DNA from: Zymoseptoria tritici IPO323
Taxonomy: Eukaryota > Ascomycota > Dothideomycetes > Mycosphaerellales > Mycosphaerellaceae
Assembly (NCBI RefSeq): GCF_000219625.1
Contig: NC_018213.1
Coordinates: 372,001-436,000 of the forward strand
Reading direction: 5' to 3'
DNA: 64,000 nucleotides
In this document: in pieces, positions 1 to 11,100 of the stretch
Numbering within the stretch: the first letter of the stretch is position 1
Layout of the letters: every line of letters begins with the position of its first letter
The notes under the pieces: model-generated
What the model was told of the DNA's origin: nothing
The model's input: the letters and a program-made list of their open reading frames with translations, nothing else
The model's database searches: none
Position numbers and translations under genes: made by a program

Positions 1-2
1 AC

Positions 3-546
3 GAACAGGCGACCCGAGATACCTTTGACGAGCAAGGCTTCCTGCACACCGGCGACCAGGGCAGCATCGACGAGAATGGCATTATCACCATTCTCGATCG
101 CATCAAAGAGGTAAGAGTAAAGTGCAGCCTGCGAATTCTCCTCTTGGCTTTGTCTGCTGGACTGAACAACCGCTGACCATTGCTTTCGGCAGCTCATCAA
201 AGTGAAAGGTATCGGTGTCGCGCCGGCAGAGCTGGAAGATTGCCTCCTCGGCCACGACAAAGTCGAAGACGTCGCGGTGCTCGGGATCCAGGACGAGTGG
301 GCGGGCGAAGTGCCAAAGGCCTATATCGTGTTGAAGCCTGGCAATGAAGCGAACCAGGACGTGGGCAGGGAGCTATTGAAGTATGTGCGGGACCGCAAGG
401 TGCGGTACAAGGCGGTCAAGGAAGTGGAATTTATCGAGGAGATTCCCAAGAGTGGCTCCGGGAAGATTTTGAGGAGAATTTTGAGGGATCAGGCGAAGAA
501 GGGTGCCACCGGTGTTGTGGTGAGGCAAGAGAGGCCGAAGATCTAG
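3..546 (+). CDS. Acyl-CoA ligase (AMP-forming), C-terminal part
   Basis: This is the 3' end of an ANL-superfamily adenylating enzyme (4-coumarate-CoA ligase/fatty acyl-CoA ligase type), which activates a carboxylic acid as acyl-AMP and transfers it to CoA. The gene starts left of the window. Exon 3-110 reads ATRDTFDEQGFLHTGDQG...ILDRIKE, containing the conserved TGD and the DRIKE hinge. An intron at 111-192 (GTAAGA, branch CTGAC, CAG) is followed by exon 193-546, LIKVKG...PAELE, ending with the A10 segment PKSGSGKILRR that carries the catalytic lysine. The protein ends PKI, which is at best a weak peroxisomal targeting signal. The substrate cannot be told from this part. It converges on the Rieske gene, 125 bp away. 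Confidence 0.9.
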
Positions 547-671
547 AGTCTTGAGGTCGATGTATGAAGTTCTTACCATTGGACAAGAGACTTGTACCAG
601 CATCTCGCCCTGTTGTATCTCGTTCCACACCAGATGAAGAGAACCTCTGTGATACCTTGTTCTCAACCTCC

Positions 672-1148
672 TCATCCAATCCTCTTCTTTTTCGGCCTCC
701 TCCTAACCCAGACTTCCTCCCCTCTCACCTCAACATCCCACACTCCCAATTTATACCCGCCCCGATCACTCTCCCCCGTGAACAGATCAAACGTCCACCC
801 ATGCTTCGGACACGCGATTCCCGCCGACAGCACGATTCCAAAGTCTTCAATGTCATAGATACTGCCATCGGACAGAGGGTACGACTGATGAGGACAGGAA
901 TGGTCGATCGCGTGGATCTTGGAGCGGTACCGGAAGATGAGGAGTTGTGGTTCGGGGGCGATTGTGAGGGAGGCGGCTGAGGGTGTCAGGGCAGCGGGTG
1001 GAGAGGCTGCGAGAGAGAGGATGAGGCAGGGTGGTGGGCTGGAGGAGTCGGCGGAGGTGAATTTGGTGTCGGAGGTGGGGGTGTTGGAGGTGGAGAGGTC
1101 GGGGATTGAGGAGGAGGGGCCGGCGTAGAGCCAGTTGGAGGAATTCAT
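672..1148 (-). CDS. Rieske [2Fe-2S] domain protein
   Basis: This is a single-exon gene of 158 aa. The Rieske cluster ligands are visible as C85-P-H87 and C113-P-K-H116-G-W, spaced as in small fungal Rieske-type ferredoxins; the first box binds through Cys and His and so does the second. The first 60 residues are Ser/Pro/Ala rich and look disordered. The C terminus is basic (RRRPKKKRIG). Such proteins carry electrons to an oxygenase or reductase, but no partner oxygenase lies in the window. It is divergent from the Zn2Cys6 regulator, whose likely start is only 232 bp away, so the two probably share a promoter. The start at 1148 is the only ATG ahead of the domain in this frame apart from none better; a shorter start is not available. 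Confidence 0.85.
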   Translation of the reverse strand: MNSSNWLYAGPSSSIPDLSTSNTPTSDTKFTSADSSSPPPCLILSLAASPPAALTPSAASLTIAPEPQLLIFRYRSKIHAIDHSCPHQSYPLSDGSIYDIEDFGIVLSAGIACPKHGWTFDLFTGESDRGGYKLGVWDVEVRGEEVWVRRRPKKKRIG

Positions 1149-1380
1149 GGAGAGGAGGTGGACGAGATCAGAGCATGGTGAAGGTTGTGAAGATGTGGGA
1201 GTCGCGTCTGCTTCTCGGCCTCGGCGAAACGTTCACGCGTTTGGCGGATTCAGCTTCTCATGCCACATCGGCGCCGACCTCTTTGCCTCTCTCTCTTCTC
1301 TTCAACTTCGACCATGCCAATCATCAGACTGCTACAGGTCCAGATCGACATGCGATTTGCGAAGCGATCAGCTGCTCACG

Positions 1381-3494
1381 ATGCCGCCTTTGAGGACGGA
1401 CCGTGATAAGCCCAGGCAAGATCCGGTCTCGTGTCAAGTCTGCCGCCAAAAGAAGCTCAAGTGCGATAGAAAGCTGCCATGCTCGAATTGTCGCAGCCGA
1501 AAAGTGACATGCGAGTACCAGAATCGTGAAGGCGATCGGCAGGTGACTGTAGACAACGGTGAGGATGACGGCAGAGATGACCTTCGAGCAGAGAACCGGG
1601 CCATGAGAGCCAGGCTCGACAGACTTGAGCAGGTCGTCTTTCAAACATCAGCTCAAACTATTACACCCCTGCTCAATGGCACACCTACCGCCACGCTGCG
1701 CGCTGTCACCACACCCGCTGAGCATCGTTCAAGGACGGACGCTACTCGAGCTGATGAAGATTCGCACCTCCTGGAGAGCGTTGGAGCTCATGGCGACGTC
1801 GTACTACCTCCATACGCTGCTCGTATCGCGATCCACTTGCAGGACCTGCAGCAGTCGTTGACGCCTCATTTGTGGTCGGAAGTCCGCAACATCAGCATCC
1901 CCACCGCCGAGGTCGCATATGTGTTCCTCGATGCATATGCAATTCACCTCGACTCCCTGCAGCATCTCCTCCACATTGAAAGCACGCGCCGGTTGTTTGC
2001 TCGCACTTATGACCGGATACGGAGAGGCCAAGAAGTCGACGCAGGAGCGCTATGTCTCATCCTGGCCATCTGTGCCTCTGTCGCCTACTATTACACTGAA
2101 GGCTCCTCGAGCGGCAACGAAATCTTCGACAGCGTCGATACGGCGTACAGTTTAGCGGTACACTGGGCTAAGCAGGGCTTGTACGCAATGGAGCAGATAC
2201 AGATCGCCACCACAAGCGAGCCGACATTGGAAGCCGTCCAAAGTTTGGTCATGCTGGCGTTCGTGTTCTATCATATGGAAGGCTTCACATATCGAGTGAG
2301 ATGCATGCATCCCCAAGCTCTCCACATGGCTCGATCCCTGGGGATGAACACGATGGATCATGGTGGAGGTCAACCCCAGCCATACGATCAAGACGATGTC
2401 ATCGACCGCGAGGTTCGTCGAAAGGTATGGTGGCACTTGACGAGCACCGATTGGATCCTGGCGTTCATGGGTGGCTCTCAAGGAGACCCAAGCTATTCAA
2501 CACGGCCGGAGAACATGAAGGTCAACCTTCCGCGGAACCTCAATCAGCAGGACCTCGAGTCGCAAGATGGTCATTTCACTCGACCCGCGGAGGAGCCCAC
2601 AGGCATGGCATACTACCTGCAGCGTATCAAGCTCGCAGCCATTTGCCGTGAGGTATTCGAGACGCTGTGGCAACCTATGCGGTTTGGGGATCCGGCCGAT
2701 TTTGACTACAACATTGTCAGTGTCCTCGATGCGATGTTTGAGAACCAATTGAGCGACCTGCCTCGGTTTATGCGGTTGGACATTCCTGATGCGCAACTGC
2801 GAGCCGAGTATGGTGTGCTGTTCACCCCGGCTCTCGACCTTCAACGATTGATTATTCATCTCATGAATCACAGCAGACGCTGCCGCATACACATGCCGTT
2901 CCTGATTCGAGCGAAAAACGATCCACGATTTCAGTCATCACGGCGGAAAGGATTGCAGTCTGCCCGAGCGGTGGTGGAGATCCGACGACTGGCCATGTCT
3001 GATAAAGAGTCTGGCGTCGCACCCTTGAAGCTGGGCGGCGTACTTCAGGTGAGTAACATCAACAAGACTTGATCATTCCCCGTGCGCTGACTTGACTCTG
3101 ATAAAAGCACATCTTCTATGCGACCATCGCGCTCGTCATGGATCTCTGCGTCAACCGCGACGACGAAGGCGCAAGCCTAGCCGAAGTCCGAGAGGTCCTC
3201 CGCATTGTTGCAAACACCAGGACGTCTTCTCCGATGGCTAGACGTTTCCACGAATCTCTTACCGAGACTTTACGGAAGCACAATGTCGTGCTGCCGGATG
3301 TCGCCGCGCCCACGAATAGTGCTTCCGTGAATGGCACAGCGACTCTGCCGCTCGACTATGCTGCCGATGTAGCACCGTCGATCGATCTTGGGGGTGACGA
3401 GTTGTGGGAGCAATTTCTCAATACCACGGCACCAGCTTGGAGTGCTCAGGACTGGGATTCGTTGCTCTTCGACATCGATATGCAGTCTATGTGA
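1381..3494 (+). CDS. Zn2Cys6 transcription factor with fungal TF domain
   Basis: This is a nuclear DNA-binding regulator of 684 aa. Exon 1 is 1381-3048, the intron is 3049-3107 (GTGAGT...AAAAG, 59 bp) and exon 2 is 3108-3494. The binuclear zinc cluster is perfect: Cys 18, 21, 28, 34, 37, 44 (C-x2-C-x6-C-x5-C-x2-C-x6-C). A short heptad segment follows (about 62-85), as in dimerising family members. The middle (about 200-520) matches the fungal-specific TF domain in style, with the RRKVWW segment. The frame is open upstream to 1135, but I chose ATG 1381 because it gives the typical short N terminus and leaves a divergent promoter with the Rieske gene. It may regulate the neighbouring transporter; a CGG/CCG palindrome lies between them. 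Confidence 0.9.
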
Positions 3495-3681
3495 GTCACA
3501 TTGAAGGTAGAAGTTACCTCCGCTCTCTTGCTCCAATTACACACACCAAGCCATTGAAGAGGGAGTCGTGCAGTGCACTTTGCGTGGGACCACGGAAGCA
3601 GCTACACCTCATGCACTATCTTCGCAGGAAGAATTTGTGCTCGACCCGGGCCTTGGTTAATGGCATGCTTTCGAGTCGACC

Positions 3682-3785
3682 AGTTGACTTGACTGCACGG
3701 CTACGGAGTCGTCTACAGGACTTCTCTGCACGGCTATCGAGCCGTCAATGTGATTTAGCTGTACCGCTGTGAGACCGCCCAAGCG
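3682..3785. repeat. Degenerate 33-bp direct repeats
   Basis: About three copies are recognisable by the shared core GCACGGCTA followed by a GAGTCGTC- or GAGCCGTC-like segment. The third copy is more diverged. The period of 33 bp means that one minus-strand frame shows an 11-residue repeat, but no gene is supported there. Confidence 0.45.
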
Positions 3786-3980
3786 CGTCATCTCTGTGGC
3801 TCTCAAGCTGTCCGTCCATCTAGCTATACGGTCTTTGAGTTGATCAGATATGCTACCTCCGACGCCATCTAATGGTCGACATTCTTGAGAACCAGCCGGT
3901 CGGGCACTCCACGGAAGGATTCCAAACTTTATCTTTCTACCATTTTCCATACCACACGATTTCCAACTCCGCGCTCTCTC

Positions 3981-4016
3981 CGGAACGTCTGTCCGGAGGT
4001 ACGAACGGACGTTCCG
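3981..4016. promoter_or_regulatory. Imperfect palindrome, candidate Zn2Cys6 operator
   Basis: Two 15-base arms (3981-3995 and 4002-4016) flank a 6-base spacer and pair at 13 of 15 positions. Left arm: CGGAACGTCTGTCCG. Right arm: CGAACGGACGTTCCG. The ends are CGG and CCG, the half-sites typical of Zn2Cys6 dimers. It lies 67 bp upstream of the transporter ATG at 4083 and downstream of a Zn2Cys6 gene. That it is the binding site of this regulator is inference. Confidence 0.45.
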
Positions 4017-4082
4017 TGACATGTGCAGCAAACGGCGATTCCGCGCTGGATACTTAAGAGAGCGTTCCTGCATTACCTTTCC

Positions 4083-5583
4083 ATGTTTTCAACAACCAAC
4101 ATGGCGCAAATGAGCACACCAAACGCCATACGTTCGAGCGAGATGTCTGACCAGTCCGTCACCGAGAAAGGTACCGAAGCACAAGCCGTCGACGAAACGC
4201 AGGAGAAATCATCCGAATTGACGTGAGAGCCTCACTGCCTTGGTTGACTCCAAAGTGCTGACGTAGGTTCATAGCTGGCGATCAGGCCTTGCATTGGCTG
4301 GCAGCGCATTGGCGTACTTCTGCACAGTGGGCTTCATGAATGCGTACGGTGTCTTTCAACAGGTAAGTCATATGTCCATGATCTTGACTGTCCTCAGGCA
4401 GGCTCGACCCTCGCACTTGCCTCCTGGACTGCGATGACCCGCTAAAACACCTCAGTACTACACCGCCCACTACCTTCCCACCTACTCCAACTTCCAAATC
4501 TCCTGGATTGGCTCTTTCGCCAACTTCACTCTCTTCGCCGTTGCTCCCTTGGGCGGAATGCTTGCCGACCGCTACGGGCCCACCATTCCCATCCTGATCG
4601 GCTCCATCCTACAAGTCGTCGCCATCTTCATGGTGTCGCTCTGTCGCGAGTACTACCAATTCTTCCTCGCGCAGGCTCTCCTCCTTGGTATTGGCATGTC
4701 CCTCGTCGCCATCGCGACATCCACTATCGTACCCATGCACTTCAAGAAAACAAGAGGCACGGCTCAAGGCATTTCGATCGGCGGATCCAGTCTCGGCGGT
4801 ATTATCTGGCCTCTCGCGCTGGACCAGATGTTGAACAAAGATGGAATTTCCTTCGGCTGGACAATGCGGATCATCGGTTTCATCATGATTCCCCTGCTTG
4901 CTCTGGTCCTCGTCTTCGTGCGCCCGCCGCCAAAGACCAAGCCTGCGCGCGTCGACACTATCCACGAACAGCAAGACGAGTCCTTGAAGCCCAAGAAGGA
5001 CTTCTCCGCTCTCCGCCAACCCGCCTTCATATTTTTGTGCGCTGGTCTCGCGCTGGCCTACTTTGGGTTCTTCGCGCCAATCTTCTACATCTCCGTCTAC
5101 GCCACTCATCTCGGCTTCAGTGAGAACCTCGCCTTTCATCTCGTGTCCATCCTCAACGCAGCCTCTCTCGTCGGACGTATCCTACCAGGTATCCTCGCCG
5201 ACCACTACCTGGGGCACTTCAATACTCTCACCATCTCCATGGTCTTGTCAGGAGTTGTGGTCTTCTGTTGGACTCAGGCGACTTCCGTGGCGGGACTCAT
5301 AGTCTGGACAATGGCATATGGATTCGCATCTGGTGCCATTTTAAGCTTGCAGCTAGCTTGTGCGACGGGATTGGTGCCGGACAGCATTAGAGGTGCGGCT
5401 ATCGGAGCAGCGATGGGCAGTGTGAGTTTGACCGGCTTGTTCGGCGCGCCTATTGCGGGAAAGCTGGTGGAGATGGGCTATGGTAGCCTGTCCGGATTTG
5501 CGGGCGCCATGCTGATGGGCGGAGTCGGGATGGTGGGCTTGTCGAGGTTTGCGAAGAACAGGGAGCTTTGGGTCAAGGCGTAA
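4083..5583 (+). CDS. MFS transporter, monocarboxylate permease type
   Basis: This is a plasma-membrane or organellar secondary transporter of 451 aa. Exons are 4083-4222, 4275-4362 and 4456-5583; introns are 52 bp and 93 bp. The second exon encodes TM1 ending in NAYGVFQQ, a hallmark of the fungal MCT-like family (Mch-type), and exon 3 begins YYTAHYLPTY. The loop 2-3 signature GGMLADRYG (about 109-117) is present. A long hydrophilic loop rich in Lys/Glu/Asp separates the two halves, and about 12 hydrophobic segments can be seen. The acceptor of intron 1 is at 4274, because the upstream AG at 4266 would run into a stop. A start at 4101 is an alternative. The family moves monocarboxylates or riboflavin; the substrate is not known here. 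Confidence 0.88.
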
Positions 5584-5793
5584 AGAGGGCCACGACGTTG
5601 ATGATGACCGACGAGGGCGACTCCACTCCAATCTGAGAAACACACACCGTGGCGCGACACACAGTCATAGACAGACGAGCAGCACTTCCAGCAGAAGGAC
5701 GGTAAAGACTGAGCAAGAGCAGCACAGATGCTCACAGCTCGAGCATACAGCCAAACGATAGCACAACGCAAAGACCCATTCCCTTCACTCCCC

Positions 5794-6502
5794 TTACTTC
5801 ATCGGCTCCAGCTCCTTCACCTTCTTCACCACCTTCGCCGGACTTCCCATCGCCACACTCCACGACGGAATACTCTTACTCACAACCGAGCTCGCAGCAA
5901 TCGTACACCCCTCCCCGATCGTCACGCCCGGCAAAATAACCACATGCCCACCAATCCAGCAATCAGAACCAATAACCACCGGAGCCGTACACTCAATATC
6001 CTGCCGTCGAGACTCCACCTCCGTCTCATGCGTCGCCGCGAAGATCGACACATTCGGTCCAATCATCACCCTATCGCCGATAGTAACGAGCCCACAGTCG
6101 AGAATCGTGAAGTTGAATCCTGCGTAGAATCTCGAGCCGATGGTCGTGTTGCAGCCGTAGTCGAGGTAGAACGGCGGCTCGATGTAGGCGTCTGGACCGA
6201 GGGAGCCGATGATCTGCTTCATGGAGTCGTAGCGTGCGGCGGATAGTTCGTCCATATTGGAGCCGGGAAAGGAGGTATTGTATTCGTGACACCATTTTCG
6301 GGCGAGGAAACGGGCGGCGGAGAGGGTTGGGGTGAAGGAGTCGTAGCTGATTGTGGATGAGCTGGGAGTGCTTTCTGGTGATGTTGTTGGAGGAGGCTTA
6401 CAGCATGCCGCTGATCATTCGTTCGTATTGGTCGCACCAGGGGACATTGCTGAGCTTTCTGGCGGCTGCTAGCTGAGTTTCGTCTTTCTCTTGCTTTGCC
6501 AT
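5794..6502 (-). CDS. Hexapeptide-repeat O-acetyltransferase (maltose/NodL type)
   Basis: This is a 217-aa enzyme that likely transfers acetyl from acetyl-CoA to a sugar or related hydroxyl group. Exon 1 is 6402-6502, the intron is 6347-6401 (55 bp, GTAAGC...CAG) and exon 2 is 5794-6346. The N-terminal part fits the MAT/NodL cap (YERMISGML...DSFTPTLSAARFLARKW). It is followed by left-handed beta-helix repeats (TTIGSR, VTIGDRVMIGPNV, VVIGSDCWIGGHVVILPGVTIGEGC). His140, in ATHETEVE, is at the position of the catalytic histidine in the family. It ends with the usual GSPAKVVKKV. It is divergent from the kinase-like gene; the acceptor substrate is unknown. Confidence 0.9.
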
Positions 6503-7072
6503 TGCTGAATTGAGGGTCGTATCTTGCTTATTGGATGATTGTAACCGAATGACTCTATGTTGACATATGGAAAGGTTGTTCTGGAGATGAAGCTGGAACG
6601 ACAAGCCACCGCAACACGCTCAATGCTCTTGTCCAGTCTTGCACGAGAGTAAGATGAGATAGACAAATGCCACAGCTTTTCCGATGATGTTTCGCACAGT
6701 TGATGGAAATGCAGAAAGTTGAGTCTGATTGATGTCGGTCAATAGCGGCATGTCTCGATTGAGACATGCCGATTTGAGCCTGAGGCAGGTTCGCACGAGA
6801 TAACAAGGCACGACTTCTTATAATTATACAGACGATGGGTATTCGAATGCATCCAGCCGAGTGAACCTGCATCGTAAGGACCGGACGATGGGATTTTGTC
6901 CTCCAGTTGAGAACGGTGAGCATGTCTTCAGGCTCACAAACGGCGAGTCCGGTCATCTGCTACGAGCTTCCATGTTACCGAGATCTGCACCGTCTAGGAG
7001 CCCGACATCACAACGAGCTTGTTGTAAAGCGGACATCAATCTGATCACATAACCTTCCATGTATCAACGACA
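6503..7072. other. Divergent promoter region
   Basis: These 570 bp lie between the divergent acetyltransferase and kinase-like genes. No gene is seen. The notable feature is a perfect 11-bp inverted repeat at 6746-6771. Confidence 0.6.
6746..6771. repeat. Perfect 11-bp inverted repeat
   Basis: The arms CGGCATGTCTC (6746-6756) and GAGACATGCCG (6761-6771) are exact reverse complements separated by GATT. The repeat lies between two divergent start codons, 244 bp from one and 302 bp from the other, so a regulatory site is possible. A hairpin in a long 5' leader is the alternative. Confidence 0.7.
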
Positions 7073-7997
7073 ATGACGAATCATGGCCTGACAGTAGACG
7101 ACGCCGACCGGCTCTTGGACAAGATCATTGACATCCCTGAGCAGAATCTTGCTTTCGAGCGTTTACGACCAATAACCGACTTCCGAAAAGACGACAGCGA
7201 GGCGAGAATATTGTATATATGCCGACGAGTTCAGCCGACGAACGAGGGAGCAAATGATGATAAGAAGAGTCCTGGGAAAGACGAGCTCTTCGTTCTAAAG
7301 TGCAAGATCCAGTACGTTGGCACGTCCATCTAGACATGTTGTATACGTCTCACTAACATCCGATCCTACCAGAGCACCTTCCGTCCTGGCCGGCGGCCTC
7401 ACAGCACCCATTGAAGGACCAAGCGAGTACACGAAAGACGAACTCGAAGCACTGAAAGTCTTCCGCGAGACCAACTCTCCAGGCTTACCGCATCTTGTCG
7501 CTACAAAGACAGTTGTGCAAGATGAGCGTGGTCCCATGCCGGGTGGGTATCTGGCCTACGTGGTCATGACTCTAATGCCCGGAAAGGATGTGTTTGACTT
7601 GAAGTTTTGGAGCATGTCCGATACGGAGAAGGAGAAGATTCGGGACGAGTTTGTCGTGGCGTTGAAGTATGCTTTCGAGCCTGTCCGATGAGTACATGCT
7701 AACGTCATTCTAGGCGAGTGTGGAGGTTGGGTTTCGAACCGTATGATTGTGCTTTGAGGAATATCTTGTGGGATGCGGAGACAGGAACGTTGTACGAGTG
7801 GAATGTCTTCTATTTGCAATGTATCGATACGCTGACACTTACTGCTTAGATCACTGGTCGACTTTGAGCATTGGCGGCCGACGACAAAGGATCCGATCAA
7901 CATGACTGAACGCGAGGAAATGCAAAGATGGGGATTGCTCCATCGACCGCCACCGAGAGAGCATTGGCAGGAATGGGTTTACAACGGCACGTTCTAA
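7073..7997 (+). CDS. Small kinase-like (phosphotransferase fold) protein
   Basis: This is a 252-aa protein assembled from four exons: 7073-7311, 7373-7666, 7714-7791 and 7850-7997. The introns are 61, 47 and 58 bp; all have GT-AG ends and two carry CTAAC/CTGAC-type branch sites. It resembles the small fungal protein-kinase-like family. The N lobe has LFVLKCKIQ, a candidate for the ATP-binding lysine. The catalytic loop reads P-Y-D189-C-A-L-R-N194, which keeps the Asp and the Asn five residues on but lacks the His of HRD. The metal-binding motif is V-D208-F-E210. It could be a true kinase, an APH-like enzyme or a pseudokinase; the substrate is unknown. The C terminus is short compared with canonical kinases. 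Confidence 0.75.
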
Positions 7998-8135
7998 TGA
8001 CTGTTGAAGTACGGCAAGAGATACCTGACCGCTGTGCATCCGAGATCCAGTTTCAATTCTGAGCGTATTCTCGATTGGGTATCTATTTAATTCCATTCCG
8101 TGTCTCCGAGCGATAACGCCCGATACACATCCACT

Positions 8136-11100
8136 TCAGAACCCCTTGAAGGGATCAGTACCCATCTCGTCGAACACAAAGCCCGCTCTTCTTTTCTCCA
8201 CCGTGCTTTGACTCAAATTCCGACTGTGTCTAGTCGTTCTCGGCCCACTGCCCAATGCACCGGGCAAGTTCGGCACATACCTCACACCGTCCCTGACATT
8301 TGGATCCACGAACGCCTCCATGCGAACCGTACCGACTGCCTCGAAAAAGTTTGGCTGGTCAGGGCTTGCTGTCGAGGAGTCTCGTCTTGAACCCGCTTTG
8401 GAGGAGAAGCTAGGACGGAACGTGGAGCCGCCGCCATTGACGGAGGCGGTGGACGATGGGACAATGGAGGATGTGAAGCTGCGAAGATTGCTGCTGAGCG
8501 AAGCCGGGTCGCGGGGGTGTAATGGGTTGGTTTGCGAGCGTTTGCGCTGGTGTCGAGAGGTGGTGATGTAGAGGCGCGGAACGGCGGGAAAGTCGGCACT
8601 GCTTTCGCGGGAGGCGTCCATGGAGTTTGTGGAGTCCGGATTGGCGGCCATGTTACTTGGGTGGTGTGGGAGATGATTTAGATCAGGTCTTTTCCCTTTG
8701 GCAAGGCGGATTGAGTCGCGGAGAGGTGTGCGGCCAAAGGAGGGAGAGCGGAAGCGATTGACTGAGACACCATCGATGGAGTTGTTGTTGGCTGGGATAG
8801 GTGGTGGTGGAGATTTGAACGGTAGGCGGGGAATGCGTGGGTTGCCTTGAGATTGAGAACGAGCGAGGAAGGTGAGTGCTGTCATCCATAGGCTGTGCCG
8901 CTCTTCCGTGGTGGCGGTGAACTTGAGCGCTCGCTCCGGGGTGAGGATGAGGATGGAACGGTGGAATGCGGTGGGAAGCTCGGCGACCTTTGGAAGAGAG
9001 CTCGTATCGGGCACATCTAACACAGATTGGATGGGGACTGGAATTGGTCAGTGTGGATCAATCCAAGAATTCAGAACGATACTCACGCTTCCGGCCCTTC
9101 TTGCCTAGCAATGCCGGACCACTCGCAGGCTGTTTTCCATCCCACATGATTGTCCTCTCATAGGGCGACAACCACACCCAGCGCTTGTGCCTGGTTCCAT
9201 GCCCAGTGCCATTCATGAACCCATTCTGCTCCGCCGCAGCAGCAAGTCCTGCAGTATCATCGCCAAGCATGATCGACTTCCGCTTTCGAACGTACTTCCA
9301 CATCCATTCGCCCACCATGGTTCCCGCAATAGCATCCACCAGGTTGTTCTCCTCGGACAGTCTCGGTGCCGTGCTCGTTGAGTTGCTCATCACGGATCCT
9401 GTGTCGGGCAACATCGAATTGTGCAGCGGTTTTGGAAGTTCGGGAATAGGGAAATTTGTGTGGTTGGCCGCAAAGTCCCTCGCTTTGGATGGGCTGTCGA
9501 TGAGCAATGAGTTGATTGGCGTGAGCTCTGGGGACCGCATCCTCCTCCGCGCAGCCTTTTTAGGAGACGAATGAGCGCTCTTGCTCGTCCTGTGCCTGAT
9601 CACGGCCGCTGACTGGACTTTGCGAAGACTATGCTGTCGACTGTGGTGGGCTGAGCGATACTTTCTCGTTCCGCGGTCTTCGTAATAGCCATAAGATGAA
9701 AGTGGGCTCTCGGAACCTTCGCTCTTTGTGTTTCCAATCACTCGAGAGCTTGATCTCGTTGGAATAGGGAAAGGAGGCAGAGGAAGCCCAGTAGGGGCGC
9801 TCTTGCTGCTCATCGCAAGACTACCGGCGCTGGTGGTCCTCGCATGGGAGCTCTCTGGCTGTCCATCGTCTTTGGCTGGCAGAGACTGAAGAGTGTGCCT
9901 CGCTGCCCGGATGGCTGCTCTGCCGCCGGAAACTGAGGCAGCTGGAGCCCCACCCGCTGATTTTGGCCGTCGCTCAGGCGAAATCTCCTTGTCTTCCGGT
10001 ACAGCTTTGGGCGGCCCAGAAAGAGCGAATCGTCCTTGAGGTGGCCGGCTTACATGGGCTCCTGCTTCGTCCTCATCGTCGCCCTCGTCCGAGGGAGATC
10101 CGTCCGCACCGAGGGAGGCATCTGGCTTATGATCCTGGTTGACTCCGTACTGCGAGGATCGATGCAGCGGGCCATTAGTGGAGGGCTCATTCGTTGCCGG
10201 CGATAGCACAGGTCTTGGCAGAGAGAGAGCCTTGAGAGGCTGGCCACGCTGAGCTTTGCCACCTCTGTGCCGCGTCATCGCGATTTCTGGTTCAAAGGGA
10301 CCTTGAAGAACTGCCGAAGGCTTGGGAAGCACTTGGGCCGAGCCGTAGTTGAGGGCCTTTTCGCGAAGAGAGGTCTCGAGCGCTGATGGAACATTCATCG
10401 GATGAGACAGTAGCAGGTGCGGAGCGAGTTTCACAGGACGGCTGTCAACCCTGATTTCCTCCGTTTGCATGCACACATCCTTGTACGACACAGCAAGGTT
10501 GGCCTGTGAGGACGCATTCCTCGTCCCCGGTGGTAAAACGTGCGGCCTGGGAGATGACGGCCGCGAAGTGGGAGGGTGGATCGAAATGGAGGGCACGAAC
10601 ATGCTCGGAGACAGGTTCTGCACGTTACTCCAGCGTTTCTCCGGTTGCACGACGTCCGTTTGCGTGGAGGTCGTGCGATATACGGGTGCGACTCTGGTGG
10701 TGGAATTCTCTGGCGTCCATTCTCCATCGTTCATGACTGGCGTTTCCGGCGGACTTATCGGTGATGCAGCTACCCGTGTTTGCAGAGTGGAATCGAAGCT
10801 GTCCGATGGCCGCACATGTCCGATCAGGGAAAATTGTTCGGGCAGCCGTTTGTCGGACTCGACGATTGGAGAACCTGCTCGAGCAGGAGATGGCGGTGGC
10901 GATGGTTGAAAGCCACTGTCCACATAAGCAAATCTTGGTGTGGGCGATGATTGGCATCCCGTATCCTTGTACACCGCGGCGGGCAGTTTTGCGGGTGGTG
11001 TGACTGAACGGTCTTCAGGCTGGTACCCGCTGTCAACGTACACCAGTGGCACCATGAGTGGCCGAACAGATGCTGCTGAGGAGATCAGATCTTGCAGCTC

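Larger units (their letters stand above)
3495..4082. other. Intergenic region between regulator and transporter
   Basis: I see no convincing gene in these 588 bp. The region holds three degenerate 33-bp direct repeats at about 3682-3785 and an imperfect palindrome with CGG/CCG ends at 3981-4016. It should contain the 3' end of the regulator transcript and the promoter of the transporter. Confidence 0.6.

Noticed and set aside
1135..1380. N-terminal extension of the Zn2Cys6 regulator from ATG 1135
   Set aside because: It would overlap the start of the Rieske gene and adds about 80 residues before the zinc cluster; ATG 1381 gives the usual layout.
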